The notes beneath the pieces were generated by a model. The model was not told the origin of the DNA. It saw only the letters and a program-made list of their open reading frames with translations, and made no database searches. DNA of 64,000 nucleotides. Source: Petrosia ficiformis. Taxonomy: Eukaryota > Porifera > Demospongiae > Haplosclerida > Petrosiidae. The translations under genes and the position numbers were made by a program. Positions 50,075-60,577 of this stretch are shown here, one piece after another. Location: contig OX345636.1 of NCBI GenBank assembly GCA_947044365.1, positions 8,700,001 to 8,764,000 on the forward strand, given 5' to 3'. The first letter of the stretch is position 1, and each line of letters starts with the position of its first letter.

Positions 50075-53000
50075 TCAGATATCATATGTACATACTAAGG
50101 TTTGGTGTTGGTGTCTTTGGTGGTTTCATTACCCCGGCCTTCACCTAAAAGCCTAGTATTCGAACCCTGCCAGCTGAGCTGCCTGGGTAGCTCAGTTGGT
50201 AGAGCATCTGTCTGGAATACAGAGTGTCGTGGGTTCTAATCCCACCTGAGGCAACTCTCATTTTTCATTTTTCCATTGTCTCAGGTGTCTGTCTTTCTTT
50301 CTTTCTTTCTTTCTTTCTTTCAGATATCATATGTATATAAGTGTCACTTTGTATATTACTTGCGACATGTGACTGATTAGGTGTAAGTGATCCAACAGTA
50401 GCTGCATGTGTCAGTATACATCACTTACAGCTGGCAGTGAGTAAAGTTTCAGCAGTTGTATTCAATTTGTGGTTTATACATGTACATGTACATGTATGGT
50501 TGGTTTAATTTACTGGACCATGTAGTTTTGGGTCAATATATAATTATATTTAAATAATGTTTACAAACAGTTTTCTGAGCTTGCATGATGTTATTGCAAA
50601 CTTTATTTTGATTCCAATAGCGTCTCAGAAGACAAGAAAGTTCTGGTGTTTCTCACAGCCATTGAGGTGAAGCATTACTGTCTTTTTAATCACTACTGCA
50701 CCACTGGAAAGCCCCAAGACCAGTGCTTCGATAATTCGTTACATTGATGATATTCTTGTGTCTGGATCTACCCTTACTCAGCACCTACATTGTAGAGAGC
50801 TTGGAAGAAGTTTTCAAGAGACTTGTTGATGAAGAAGTCCCCAATGTGAATCATAGTAAGTGCAGATTTTTAACTAATAAAGTAGAGTACTTAGGCTATG
50901 TAATAGATGAGAAGGGATTACATTCCTAAGACAAAAAGCTTGAAGCTATTCGTAATGCCCCATTGCCTCAGAATGTGGAACAGTTGATATTCCTGTTAGG
51001 GCTAGTCTACTACTATGGTAAATGTATTCCCTAATCTGGCTTCAGTCCTATATCCCCTATTAAGACTAGATAGTAAGTAGAAGTAGACATCTGCTTGTGA
51101 CCAAGCTATAAACACAGTCAAAACAAAATTGGTATCTAATCGATTACTCATATATTATGACAGTGACCTTCCATTACTATTAGCTACTGATGTTTCAGCT
51201 GATGTGCAGTGATTTCTCATGTATTTCCCAATGGTCTTTGTAAATATTAATTAATATAATTATATTGTAAATAATTATGATTATATATTGGCCCAAATAG
51301 TGGTCTGGACCGTCTGGTGAAAACAACACCAACAGGAATAGTGGATACATTCACACCATGTTTGTGAACTGATCAAATGTAATTTTTATCAAATGTTTAC
51401 TATTAGATGTTTTGTATAGTAAGCTCTATTTGGTTGTATTCAAGTAGATAAGCCTCATATACATGTACATGTTAAATTTTAATGGATTCCTTTACTAAAT
51501 GGCCGAAAAGCTTATAAGCCTCATATACATACTTCAGCTCATGACTTCCGTATGAACAGCCTTTCCTACATAGACAGTACTACTACACTCTGATTATCAA
51601 TAATAAAGATATGCATGAGGTAGGTACATGTATAAGTTTATAAATTAATATGTGCTATTTACAATTACCTGTTGGCAAAACAATTTTAGCCACTTTAAAA
51701 CATAGTACATCATTACGAAGAAAGGCCGTTTTTTTCACAGGATTATAATCGAGGTCAACATGAGAGATGAAGGTATGATATCCCCATCCTGTTGGTGCTC
51801 TGTCCCCTTCACTAACACGCTGAGATGAGGTTAGCGGTGTGTTGTTATCAAAGGGAATTATATACTCCACATGACCTTTATCCTCCCTCCAGTTCATAAG
51901 TTGAATGGTGATGTCACCTTTGAATGGCCATTTCAGTTGTACATCATACGCACCTTTCATTAAAAACAGACGAACTGAAACGTGTGTACCTTTTCCCTGG
52001 CCCACACCATTGGCATCAACTCTTATCTGCACTTTGTATCCACCTTTTCCAGTATAGAATGGTGTACTATACCAAATATTGTTGATTTTCTTGTGTTCAG
52101 AAAAATTGGTCATGTTTATTATAAATGGTGGAATAGCATGAGATGACATTGTAGTTTTAGGAGGAGGTGGATACCAAATGGGAACTACAATTCCTGTAAT
52201 AAAATAATCAACCAGTTATTAATTATATTTTAATAATTATAGTAGTTGTAAGTAACTACTATATGCTATCAAACTGTGTTAATATTATTTTTTATGAAAC
52301 ATACTTTTAAAGGAATTACCTGATTAGTGTGTATAGGTAATATCACAATGGTTGACTTGTCAGTAATAAACTAGGAATGGCCTAAAATTATCAAAACCGG
52401 GCAACATGTACCAATGGTGGTGGCTGGTTTGCTGACATAATTACATAACCGAAACAATTCATGACTCTCAAATCAAGTATGTATGATACATAGCTACATG
52501 TATTCATATACCTGAGAAGGGAGGCTATAAAACATCCCCTATACGGCACTTTTGCCATTCCTTTATACCTAATGCACATCTGTGTACATCTAGACAGCTG
52601 TTTAGGCAGTGAATATCATTTATTGATTCACATGCCATGCATGACTTGCCTTATAATTATATATAGTAATATATCGGCAATGCATTCCACATAGTGATTT
52701 ATAGGCAATGATTGCCTTATAGTAATGTACTGATATTGTGTGCATGTGTACTGAACTACATGGCTTATAGTACTGTACTGATATTGTGTGCATGTGTACT
52801 GAATTACATGGCTTATAGTAATGTACTGATATTGTGTGCATTGTGTACTGTATTACATGGCTTATAGTAATGTACTGACATTATGTGCATTGTGTACTGT
52901 ATTACATGGCTTATAGTACTGTACTGGCAATACATGCCTTATAGTAATGTACTGACATTGTGTGCATGTGTACTGAATTACATGGCTTATAGTACTGTAC

Positions 53001-56000
53001 TGACAATACATGCCTTATAGTGATGTACTGACAATGTGTGCATTGTGTACTGGATTACATGGCTTATAGTATTGTGTACTGGCAATACATTCCTTATAGT
53101 AATGTACTGACATTATGTGCATTGTGTACTGGATTACATGGCTTATAGTATTGTACTGGCAATACATGCCTTATAGTACTGTACTGATATTGTGTGCATG
53201 TGTACTGAATTACATGGCTTATAGTACTGTACTGATATTGTGTGCATGTGTACTGAATTACATGGCTTATAGTAATGTACTGATATTGTGTGCATTGTGT
53301 ACTGTATTACATGGCTTATAGTAATGTACTGACATTATGTGCATTGTGTACTGTATTACATGGCTTATAGTACTGTACTGGCAATACATGCCTTATAGTA
53401 ATGTACTGACATTGTGTGCATGTGTACTGAATTACATGGCTTATAGTACTGTACTGACAATACATGCCTTATAGTGATGTACTGACAATGTGTGCATTGT
53501 GTACTGGATTACATGGCTTATAGTATTGTGTACTGGCAATACATGCTTTATAGTAATATACTGACATTGTGTGCATTGTGTACTGGATTACATGGCTTAT
53601 AGTACTGTACTGGCAATGATTGCCTTATAGTAATATACTTACATTGTGTGGATTGTGTACTGGCTTATACGTGTCTTATAGTAATGTACTGACAATGTAT
53701 GCTTTATGGTATTGTACTTGCAGTGTGTGCCACATCGTTGTGTGAAGGCAATACATTTTTTATATTAGTAGTTATTGCAATGCATGCTGCTTGCAGATTT
53801 AGACATGGTGGTGGGCAATGTTTGCCACTTAGATTTGTAGGTAATGCACGCCTTAGTGTAAATTAATGAGCAATGAACACAATGTCTTGGCATACACTGT
53901 CTATGAAGCAATAACGGGTATGAATTGGACATGAATTACTACAAGGTAAATCCGTATACATTCAGGTAAATTTATGGCCAGTAGCCCACAAATTTACCTG
54001 AACGCATGCATGCATGCATTTGCTCATCAATACAAAAAAGTATATGAAATCAGTAAGTGCCAAGTGTATGCTGGGGCCACCAGCCAGGTACATGTAGTAT
54101 TATATGAAACATCAAGTAGCTAACTTTTGTGGCTGTTGTAGTAGGTTTTAATAGGGATTGTAGATCAACTAGTTGTAAGCAAAATCTAATGGAGATGCCT
54201 TGATTGCATTAGAGTGTGTGTTACCAACATTCCATCAACGTTTAGTAAATTCACATTAGAGTACTGGATTGGTAAATCACCATTATAGTAGTGAGTGGTG
54301 AATGCACATACAGTCCCCAATTCTTAGTCATGAGCGATATGCTAGTCTTGCTCTGTTTCATTACTATTGTATGTTATTTAACATTCTACATTCCATGGTT
54401 GTCTGTGATTGATGGTTGTCTGTGATTGTAGCTATAATTTGTTGACAAAGCTAGGCAACACCCACTGGCTGGTTTTCTGCCAAAAATTCATGAACGCTTG
54501 AATCAAACATATATGATACCTACACAGCCACCATGAAGAGTGTTACCCGACCAGTCCCATTACTTACAAGCATTATCATATTTATTCAAATTATTAATTA
54601 TCTGGTATTTTGATATAATAAGTCAATAAAAGCAATATGAGAACATCACTTGATGCATGTATGTGAAACAATTCAATAAAGAAAAAAAGGGAGGGGGAAG
54701 GTAAATAGTATGTTCAAACATTTTGATACTTCTTAATTAACAGACCTAAGACATGTTCATGTGCCATTAATACCACTATTGACTTTAGTGCCTGTCTTAA
54801 ATTGGACCATTTTTGATGCTTTGATTGTTAATGTAATATTGGACCAGACAGTGATATCTTTGTATAACGTTACGTTTGAGATAAACTTGTTCGACAATGA
54901 GGGAACCCATTTATCTGATCTAAGACCATTGAAGGCTAAACCAACAAGATATAAGGAAAAAAAGGGATTGATTTGAGGTGTCCAACAGTCATTAATCATG
55001 GTTGACTTTCTCACACCTGAAGTACAATAGCATATTATACTTGATTATCTAGTTTACTTGTACTTATAATTGTTTTGTCATGGAAGGACATTTCTAACTT
55101 GTGTAATTGTATCCTCTGTGTTTTGAGCCCAAGTAATGTAATACAATTTGTTTTGATGTAGCTGCAATACAATGCAAATTAATGTAACTGTTAGTTGTGA
55201 AATTTTAATATGTGATGCTAGTGGATGACTATTAAATATGTCTTAATTGTTGTGTACTTGTCTGATATACAGTGGTGCACCTGAATTGTAATCACATTTG
55301 GTGTATAGAATCTCTATCATACTCACAGTTCATTTGTTATAAATGTACTTTATTGTTACATTTTAGCATTCTCACTTCATCATGTCCACAACTATTCATT
55401 ACAGTAATAATTATTATACATGTACAATACCTTTTATTTGTGATAACTGTTGTTTCAATTGTAGTATTCTACGGGAATTGTATAAATCATTAGCTTGTAG
55501 TTGAGCTAGTAGTTCTTCGTAATCTCTTGTCATTTTCTCATCTAGCTTCCTTAGTTCTGTGAGCTCTTCTTCCATCAGCTGGTGTAGCTTATCTGCTCTT
55601 TCTCGAATCATTTTAAACTCCCTCATCATTACTTCCTTGCCTTCCATGAACTCATTTTCCATTTCTCTTCCATATCTCTCATAAGCTTCTTCTAATATCT
55701 CTTCACACTCTTCCTCTGTAACATCCTCTAGTAACATCATCAGCTCATCTGGAACTGTCTGAACTATTTCTTTTCTGCTTGCTTCAACCTTCTCTTGCAG
55801 CATATCGATTTCCTCTTGTATTATATTGGTTTCACTAGTTGTCTCCTCCACATATAGACACTCATTAGTAAGGTGTCTCTCTTGATCACCTAGCTCTCCC
55901 ACCCATTCACATCCTTTCTCATTATTTGTACAACGAAGTCTCAATTTCAATAGTTCACCATGTTGTTTTCTATTAAATATGTTAGCATACTCTTTTGTAC

Positions 56001-56675
56001 TACAAGAGGGACAGGACTGTTTATTTGCTCTAGTATGTTCTATACACACCTGAAAATATTAATGATAATTAATATTTGTTATGATCTTTTTACGAATTTT
56101 ATATCGAGTATTTTCATGTTGTACTAAGTATTCTTTATATGTGATTGTGCAACTGAAAATCGGTCTTATTTGAATTTCAAGTTTTTATGTTCAACTGTTC
56201 ATTTTTCAGTCGACTAGTGCCAGAATTTAACAAAATTTTGTATCTTAGAAGTTATCTTAGTGAGTTGAAAGTTTTATTAGTTTTGCTAATAAGATGACTG
56301 AAAATATCACCACTTTTGAATAAACTGTTTTCTGCATACACTGTCTGGAGCTCACAGCCCTTCATAATGCTTTTCTCAAGAGCATAAAAAACAGCACTAT
56401 AATGCTACAATAAGCATAAGGCACATGTATGTGTAGTATTTAAACTGTACAAGAATAATTATCAATTTGGAATAGTTTTCAACATAATGATAATATATAA
56501 TTATACTTACCTGACAAATAGGAGTTCCACAACACACTAATACATGTGGTTCTCTAACTACTAACAGACACACTGGACAATGAGGTGATTCTGGAGGAAG
56601 ATCAAGAAAGAGATGATCTTCATATCCACCAGTAGGTAGTGATTCATGAACAGTGATATTAGAAATAGCCATCAT
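37959..56675 (-). CDS. TRAF-like copy B: predicted RING-zinc finger-coiled coil-triple MATH protein (gene model)
   Basis: Five same-strand exons (56675-56511, 56049-55431, 52193-51669, 43830-43315, 38476-37959) total 2343 nt, exactly 781 codons including the stop. The first three are orthologous in structure to copy A. The last two are additional MATH exons, both entering in phase 1. No RING or coiled-coil exon is visible between 43.8 and 51.6 kb that could start a separate gene. The last exon has no donor and its stop overlaps an AATAAA polyadenylation signal. The inferred role is a receptor-proximal signalling adaptor with three receptor-binding domains. Alternatively, the two distal MATH exons form a separate gene with an undetected first exon, or are alternative terminal exons. 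Confidence 0.6.
38477..43314. other. Copy B intron between the second and third MATH exons
   Basis: About 4.8 kb of AT-rich sequence. Short tandem units with AGTACATGTTGTACTGAATA lie at 38570-38760. ORFs at 39907-40146 and 41474-41749 show no family features. Confidence 0.5.
43315..43830 (-). CDS. Second MATH exon of the copy B gene
   Basis: This 516-nt exon follows an ATCATAG acceptor in phase 1, opens with a PTWYIPP segment like the other MATH exons, and carries FYSTTNGYK, RVDANG, GKDTHLS, LMKGEND, WPL and LLNWRED. It ends on ACAG|GTAATA in phase 1, so it is a symmetrical shuffling-type exon. It is clearly divergent from the first MATH domain and closer to the third. It lies about 7.8 kb downstream of the copy B first MATH exon. 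Confidence 0.75.
43831..45060. repeat. Intronic block duplicated locally, first copy
   Basis: 44240-44710 repeats almost exactly at 46395-46865, and 44930-45052 matches 48258-48388. This suggests a local duplication of an intronic block of about 2.1-3.3 kb. Confidence 0.75.
45060..45690. repeat. 82-bp minisatellite, about eight units
   Basis: The unit contains TACATGTACATGTATTATTA, AACAGGTCCTATTGACTCCT and GTGCTATTGAATACGCCCC, with a longer variant unit (TACTTTACCAACAGG) repeated twice. Confidence 0.85.
45705..46061 (-). mobile_element. GGCCC-family element, truncated
   Basis: AAGTTGCGTCATTCCTGGGG to CTATAATTATACAC aligns with the 6054-6500 element in reverse. The palindromic end is missing where it abuts the 82-bp array. 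Confidence 0.65.
46395..48390. repeat. Intronic block duplicated locally, second copy
   Basis: Second copy of the block described at 43831-45060, here expanded by a 22-bp minisatellite. Confidence 0.65.
46868..47390. repeat. 22-bp minisatellite, about 23 units
   Basis: The unit GTGTGTCATCTATTATGTAC plus TG has period 22. Cys/Tyr/Val-rich ORFs in several frames are artefacts. Confidence 0.9.
48391..49335. other. Intronic AT-rich sequence with a tRNA-like B-box remnant
   Basis: GGTTCAATCCCC at 49235 with an upstream TAGCGTAAAAGTGCCTGAC resembles Pol III A/B boxes, but the stems do not pair. Possibly an old tRNA-derived SINE. Confidence 0.25.
49340..49885. repeat. ACATGTAC-rich tandem repeats
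   Basis: Two arrays: units of about 105 bp (GGTGTTTAGTATTGATATTG..., 49345-49590), then units of about 120 bp with AGTGTTGATACAAGTCACAT (49600-49880). Confidence 0.8.
49932..50004 (+). tRNA. tRNA-like gene, anticodon GGA, tRNA-Lys-like body (copy 1)
   Basis: The 73 nt fold as a standard cloverleaf: acceptor GCCTGGG/CTGAGGC (one G-G mismatch and one wobble), D stem GCTC/GAGC, anticodon loop CTGGAAT, 5-nt variable loop, T stem GTGGG/CCCAC with TTCGAAT, discriminator A. The A box (TAGCTCAGTTGG) and B box (GGTTCGAATCC) are intact, and T-runs (TTTTT) within about 10 nt downstream can stop Pol III. Copy 1 has one mismatch in the anticodon stem (ACAAA). The GGA anticodon would read UCC (Ser), but the short variable loop is wrong for tRNA-Ser and the 5' half resembles eukaryotic tRNA-Lys. 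It may be a tRNA-derived SINE head. Confidence 0.7.
50181..50253 (+). tRNA. tRNA-like gene, anticodon GGA (copy 2, B box altered)
   Basis: This tandem copy lies 249 bp downstream. The anticodon stem is perfect here (TCTGT/ACAGA), but the T loop reads TTCTAAT, altering the B-box core, so transcription may be weakened. The flanks, including the (TTTC)n tail and the upstream block, are duplicated with it. Confidence 0.6.
50580..51325 (+). pseudogene. Ty3/gypsy reverse transcriptase fragment
   Basis: Around 50735-50765 the frame reads RYIDDILVSGS, the palm motif of retroelement reverse transcriptase. After a frameshift, KCRFLTNKVEYLGYVID (about 50855-50910) matches the characteristic following segment, then a stop. 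No LTRs, integrase or protease are visible. It replaces unrelated sequence in copy A, so it arrived after, or survived only in, copy B. Confidence 0.75.
51669..52193 (-). CDS. TRAF-like copy B, exon 3: first MATH domain
   Basis: This 525-nt symmetrical (1-1) exon is nearly identical to copy A (Arg to Lys in FYTG.GGYK, Thr to Ser in NF.EHK). The donor ACAG|GTAATT is conserved. If spliced there, the next in-phase acceptor on this strand with MATH coding capacity is at 43830. Confidence 0.85.
52194..55430. other. Copy B intron between coiled-coil and first MATH exons
   Basis: Homologous to the copy A intron. It contains the expanded minisatellite described next and the small ORF region 54757-55014 shared with copy A. 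Confidence 0.6.
52630..53745. repeat. Expanded minisatellite with 454-bp higher-order repeat
   Basis: Units of about 40-50 bp around CATGGCTTATAGTAATGTAC and TGACATTGTGTGCATTGTGT. A multi-unit block starting at 52728 recurs at 53182 (about 454 bp later). Copy A has only a few units at 2130-2400. Confidence 0.85.
55431..56049 (-). CDS. TRAF-like copy B, exon 2: RING end, TRAF zinc finger, coiled coil
   Basis: This 619-nt exon is the same length as in copy A, with the same acceptor and phase-1 donor (AAAG|GTATTG). By eye it differs from copy A at about 27 bases and roughly a dozen residues, with no indel and no stop, so both copies look functional. The zinc-finger ligands and RING cysteines are all retained. 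Confidence 0.85.
56511..56675 (-). CDS. TRAF-like copy B, exon 1: start and RING N-terminal half
   Basis: This 165-nt paralogue of the copy A first exon has the same double ATG, the same upstream TAG, the same CPVC and CCGT RING residues and phase-0 exit. Its donor (CAG|GTAAGT) matches consensus better than copy A's. Confidence 0.82.
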
Positions 56676-58080
56676 AGGAAGTGTAGTATACTATGACACA
56701 CCCAAACTACCTAATCTAGTTATGTATTTCACACTCTACTATTATCTAATCATAAGTGTACACTCAACATCATGAAAAGATAAACATCATCTTTACTATA
56801 ATTATATCATCATTAGAAATATGAAATGTAATATTGAAATTAGTATAACACAAACTGCAATAGATAAATTTCCTATCATTGATTTAGTATTATTGAATAA
56901 TACATTATACACACTATAACAAGATTAAAGGCAGTACAGTGAGCATTTAGTATTCATTATAATATTATATTATCTTGAAGTTGATTGTAGTCCATCTCTA
57001 GGTCAATATCAGATGCTGTATATATAATTATGATAGGGTTATAATAATTATATTTATTATGAAAATCATTTCTTACTTTCAAATGTGTATTGTTGATGAT
57101 GAATATCTTGAGAAATATCTTGCATATCTGAAAATTATAAAACCAATTACTATAAAGTATAATGAGAATTTATTACAGTTCATTATAATTATAATGTATT
57201 ATAATACCATGGTACATGGGCAATACCATGGGGCTCATAAGAACAGTTAATTACTTTACAGTTTACATAAAGGGAATACTTGTCTCCAGTTTCAAGTGTT
57301 ACAGTAGATAATTCAAGTGTACTAAGTGTTTGTTTTCAGTTTGTCTCCTCCCTACATCACTTGTAAAGACTTCCCTTTGTGAACCTTAATTGCATTCCAC
57401 TGATAAATTTTATAATCACCATGGAGATATCTTATCCAGCTTGTGGGAAATCTACTTGAACCCTCGACCACATTTCCCACAAATTACTATAATGTACATG
57501 TACCTCTAGTGTGAGATATCCTATACTTATATAAATTATTATGCTGCTATCTAATATAGTATACATCATATATCTAATATTATCATACCTTGAATATAAT
57601 CACATTTCCTAACGGAACTAGTCATTTTATCGATACTCCAATCAATATATCCCATAATTGTAATGAGTGGTAGTATTATCTGTATAATAATTATAATGAT
57701 ATCACACTGATTAATATGTCAGGATAAACCTGAATATCAGGAGTATCAGGTGATCAATACTCAATGTCTTTTGAATACCTAGCTTATCACACTATAGACT
57801 GTATGATATTACATACAAAACAGTTTGGTCAGTGAGTGTGTTATCTGAGTTACAATATATAATATCCCATTTATAATATAATTCAAGTGTTAGTATATTA
57901 TATTACTATACTATCAGTACATATAGTAATACACATAATATATCATTTATAATATAATTCAAGTTATATTACTATAGTATATAAACCTAATAGTAACTGA
58001 TAGTATAAGATGACTGGTATAATATTTCACACCTCTGAATACCATAGTAAATTAGTAATCTCAGTTTACACTTGTCAGTA
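56676..58080. other. Upstream flank of TRAF copy B
   Basis: Matches 5685-7960 without the 447-bp insertion and with 1-2 units of the 76-bp array. No promoter element recognised. Confidence 0.4.
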
Positions 58081-58119
58081 TTTCATTTACTATTAATTAT
58101 TAACCCTGAGCTTGCTGGT

Positions 58120-58405
58120 GCTTCTACAGCAGATATCTTGGCCACTATTCACTTTCCGTACCCCAAACTTGGCTCCTTTTCCGACATGGAGTACTAGTTC
58201 TAGCAACTTGATTACCAGGACTCAAAAGTCCCCAAGCGCTTCGTGGGACTAATTTAAATGCAGTGTTCTCCCTCTTTTCACTTACAACTAGGGCCTACAA
58301 AAGAAAACCGCTGCATGTTAGCACCAGTTACACCGTGTTACCAGGTTTTAAACCAAGAGAAATGACTTAGCTACTCACCAAGTTGCATGGATAGGTTTAC
58401 TGTGT

Positions 58406-58436
<31 letters not shown>

Positions 58437-58640
58437 GGTGGTGTTTGGCAAGGAGGCATATCCCACCTTCGAAACTCATTAATGGGTTACAGGAGCAAAG
58501 GGCAACCAAAAAACGTTATTAGTCATTTTCATGAGCTTATCCCTACCACCAATTACAAACATCTGGAGCGCTTCGTAATGCTAGGAACACACTCCCAACT
58601 GCATAGGGGTCATATCCCACATATATGGCCATCAGCCATA
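58120..58640 (-). repeat. Dispersed repeat family, copy 2 (inverted)
   Basis: Reverse-complement match to 25160-25560, interrupted by a (TG)n/(G)n tract at 58400-58445. Confidence 0.6.
58400..58445. repeat. (TG)n followed by an 18-G run
   Basis: A dinucleotide tract followed by an unbroken run of about 18 G. It could form quadruplex structure and is error-prone in assembly. Confidence 0.9.
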
Positions 58641-59715
58641 TGTAAGAACACAAGGTAGACTAACTAATAACATAACACTTTATATTACAAAAATACAAAT
58701 TATGAATACTAAACTGATGTGTATACTGTATAATGTAATGGGTAATTTTAAACACTTCAGTTGGTTACAGGAGTTTCAATGTAATTTTATTATCCTCAAT
58801 GTTGAATTGTTATTTCTGCTAGGTAATATCTACATGTACTGGTTTCATTTCATATTGATCTATATTGACTAGTACATATATATGTCATGATAAAGCATAG
58901 TAACAAAAATAATATTATCATTCCATCTGTGAAAACAACAGATGTTACTTACTCATTTCAGAGTAATTAGTATATACATGAATTTGTATTTATAATAACA
59001 AATAACATGTTGTATTCCACAGAAATTAGCCGAATAGTCCAGTTGCATGTAAGAACTATGGAATACAATAATGAATAATTGCACATGATGTCACAATGTG
59101 ATTACCAGTAGAAATGTATTGCTTACTATTAGCTGAAGTGTTCAAATTTAAAATTGTTGCTGCATGGATACTATACGGTATACTCTACATTGTATATTAG
59201 TGAAAAGTGGGCTAAAATAGAATCTTCAATGAACATACCAATCTTTGTTTTGAGACAAAACGATGAGTGGTCCAAGAGATACAGCAAGTTTTGTTAACAA
59301 TAACTGGTCATAAGTTTTACATACATGTATATATGTGGAAGTACTATATAGTACAAACAATCCCAATGTGTAATATTGTATTGAAATTGATGTAACCAGA
59401 TGAGGGTTAAAATAGTGTTAATTTATGACCTGACTAAATAGACTGTTTTAATATGACTACATTATAATCATAATCATAAACTAATCTTAAGTCCCAAACA
59501 CTATAATATATTACCTGGAAATCATCCAGTTTCATTTAATGATTTTAGACTCCATTGCATGGCAAACAGATTAGTCTATTCTTCATAGACTATTACACTT
59601 CAACAGAAAGGTTTCATTATATAAACTTCACTGTGAATAAAGTTTAATAAAGTTTATGTTTAGAAAGTCATTAAGGTAGTACTTACACAAATCAGAGTGT
59701 GGGCAAGGAGTCTAA

Positions 59716-59789
59716 ATGTGTTAAACTCCATGTAAGTGTGGTCTAGCTACTCCTTGCGAAATAGACCACACTTACATAGGGCTTAACAT
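59716..59789. repeat. Foldback structure with 16-bp perfect stem
   Basis: ATGTAAGTGTGGTCTA (59730-59745) pairs perfectly with 59762-59777. The arms extend imperfectly to about 28 bp. Confidence 0.7.
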
Positions 59790-60520
59790 GGATGTCAGGT
59801 TGGATATTCATTGTTTTATGAATACACGTACCTGTAAACTAACTGTCTTGAGAAAACGTCTCGAATATTGAAGCTGTTTTAGTGAGCCTTGTGAGTTTTA
59901 CATGTATCTTGTAAAGACTCAATCCACATCTATGTGTAATAATAATAGTATATAACATTGTTATTCTTCTAAATCAAGATCTATTATCTCTTCTCTAGAT
60001 TCTAGATGAGATCAAAACATTTACATCACAAAGTAGATGATGATAATATTAACCTGATATTTGGTTTCATCTCTTGAACAAGACTTCATATTAACTGAAC
60101 TGTATCTATTGTGTACTCTTCAATCACATCTAATGATACAATTAACACAAGCATTGTGTAAACATTGTTATGTAATAATAATTTAGTGATGGTTGATATA
60201 GTATGTACATGTATTGCCAGACCCTCACAGAAAGACAGATGGTCTAGAAACACGGTTATACTGAAGTGGAAAGTCAAATAATCTAGGTAGACATGAACTA
60301 TTTCCATCAACATTTGCTATTGCAAAAGAAAATCAAAAACATTATAATGTATTACCAGACAAAAAGGAGGTAGATCTATGATCTCCATTAGCTAATCTTT
60401 TAATTCCTTGTATTCCTGGTTTCTATCTACAACTATGGCAGAAGATATAACATATAACAAAACACTCTCATCATCACATGTACATAATGAGATTTAGTCA
60501 TCACTGTTTATATTATTGAC

Positions 60521-60577
60521 TAGTCTGGCGTGGCCACACCCTTCCTCCTCCAAGCGAAGGGTGGCTGCGCCAGACTA
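60521..60577. mobile_element. 57-bp micro-MITE with 9-bp target duplication
   Basis: It starts TAGTCTGGCG and ends CGCCAGACTA, arms of about 22 bp with small bulges. It is flanked by exact ATTATTGAC copies (60512-60520, 60578-60586). A 9-bp duplication is typical of Mutator-like elements. Confidence 0.8.
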
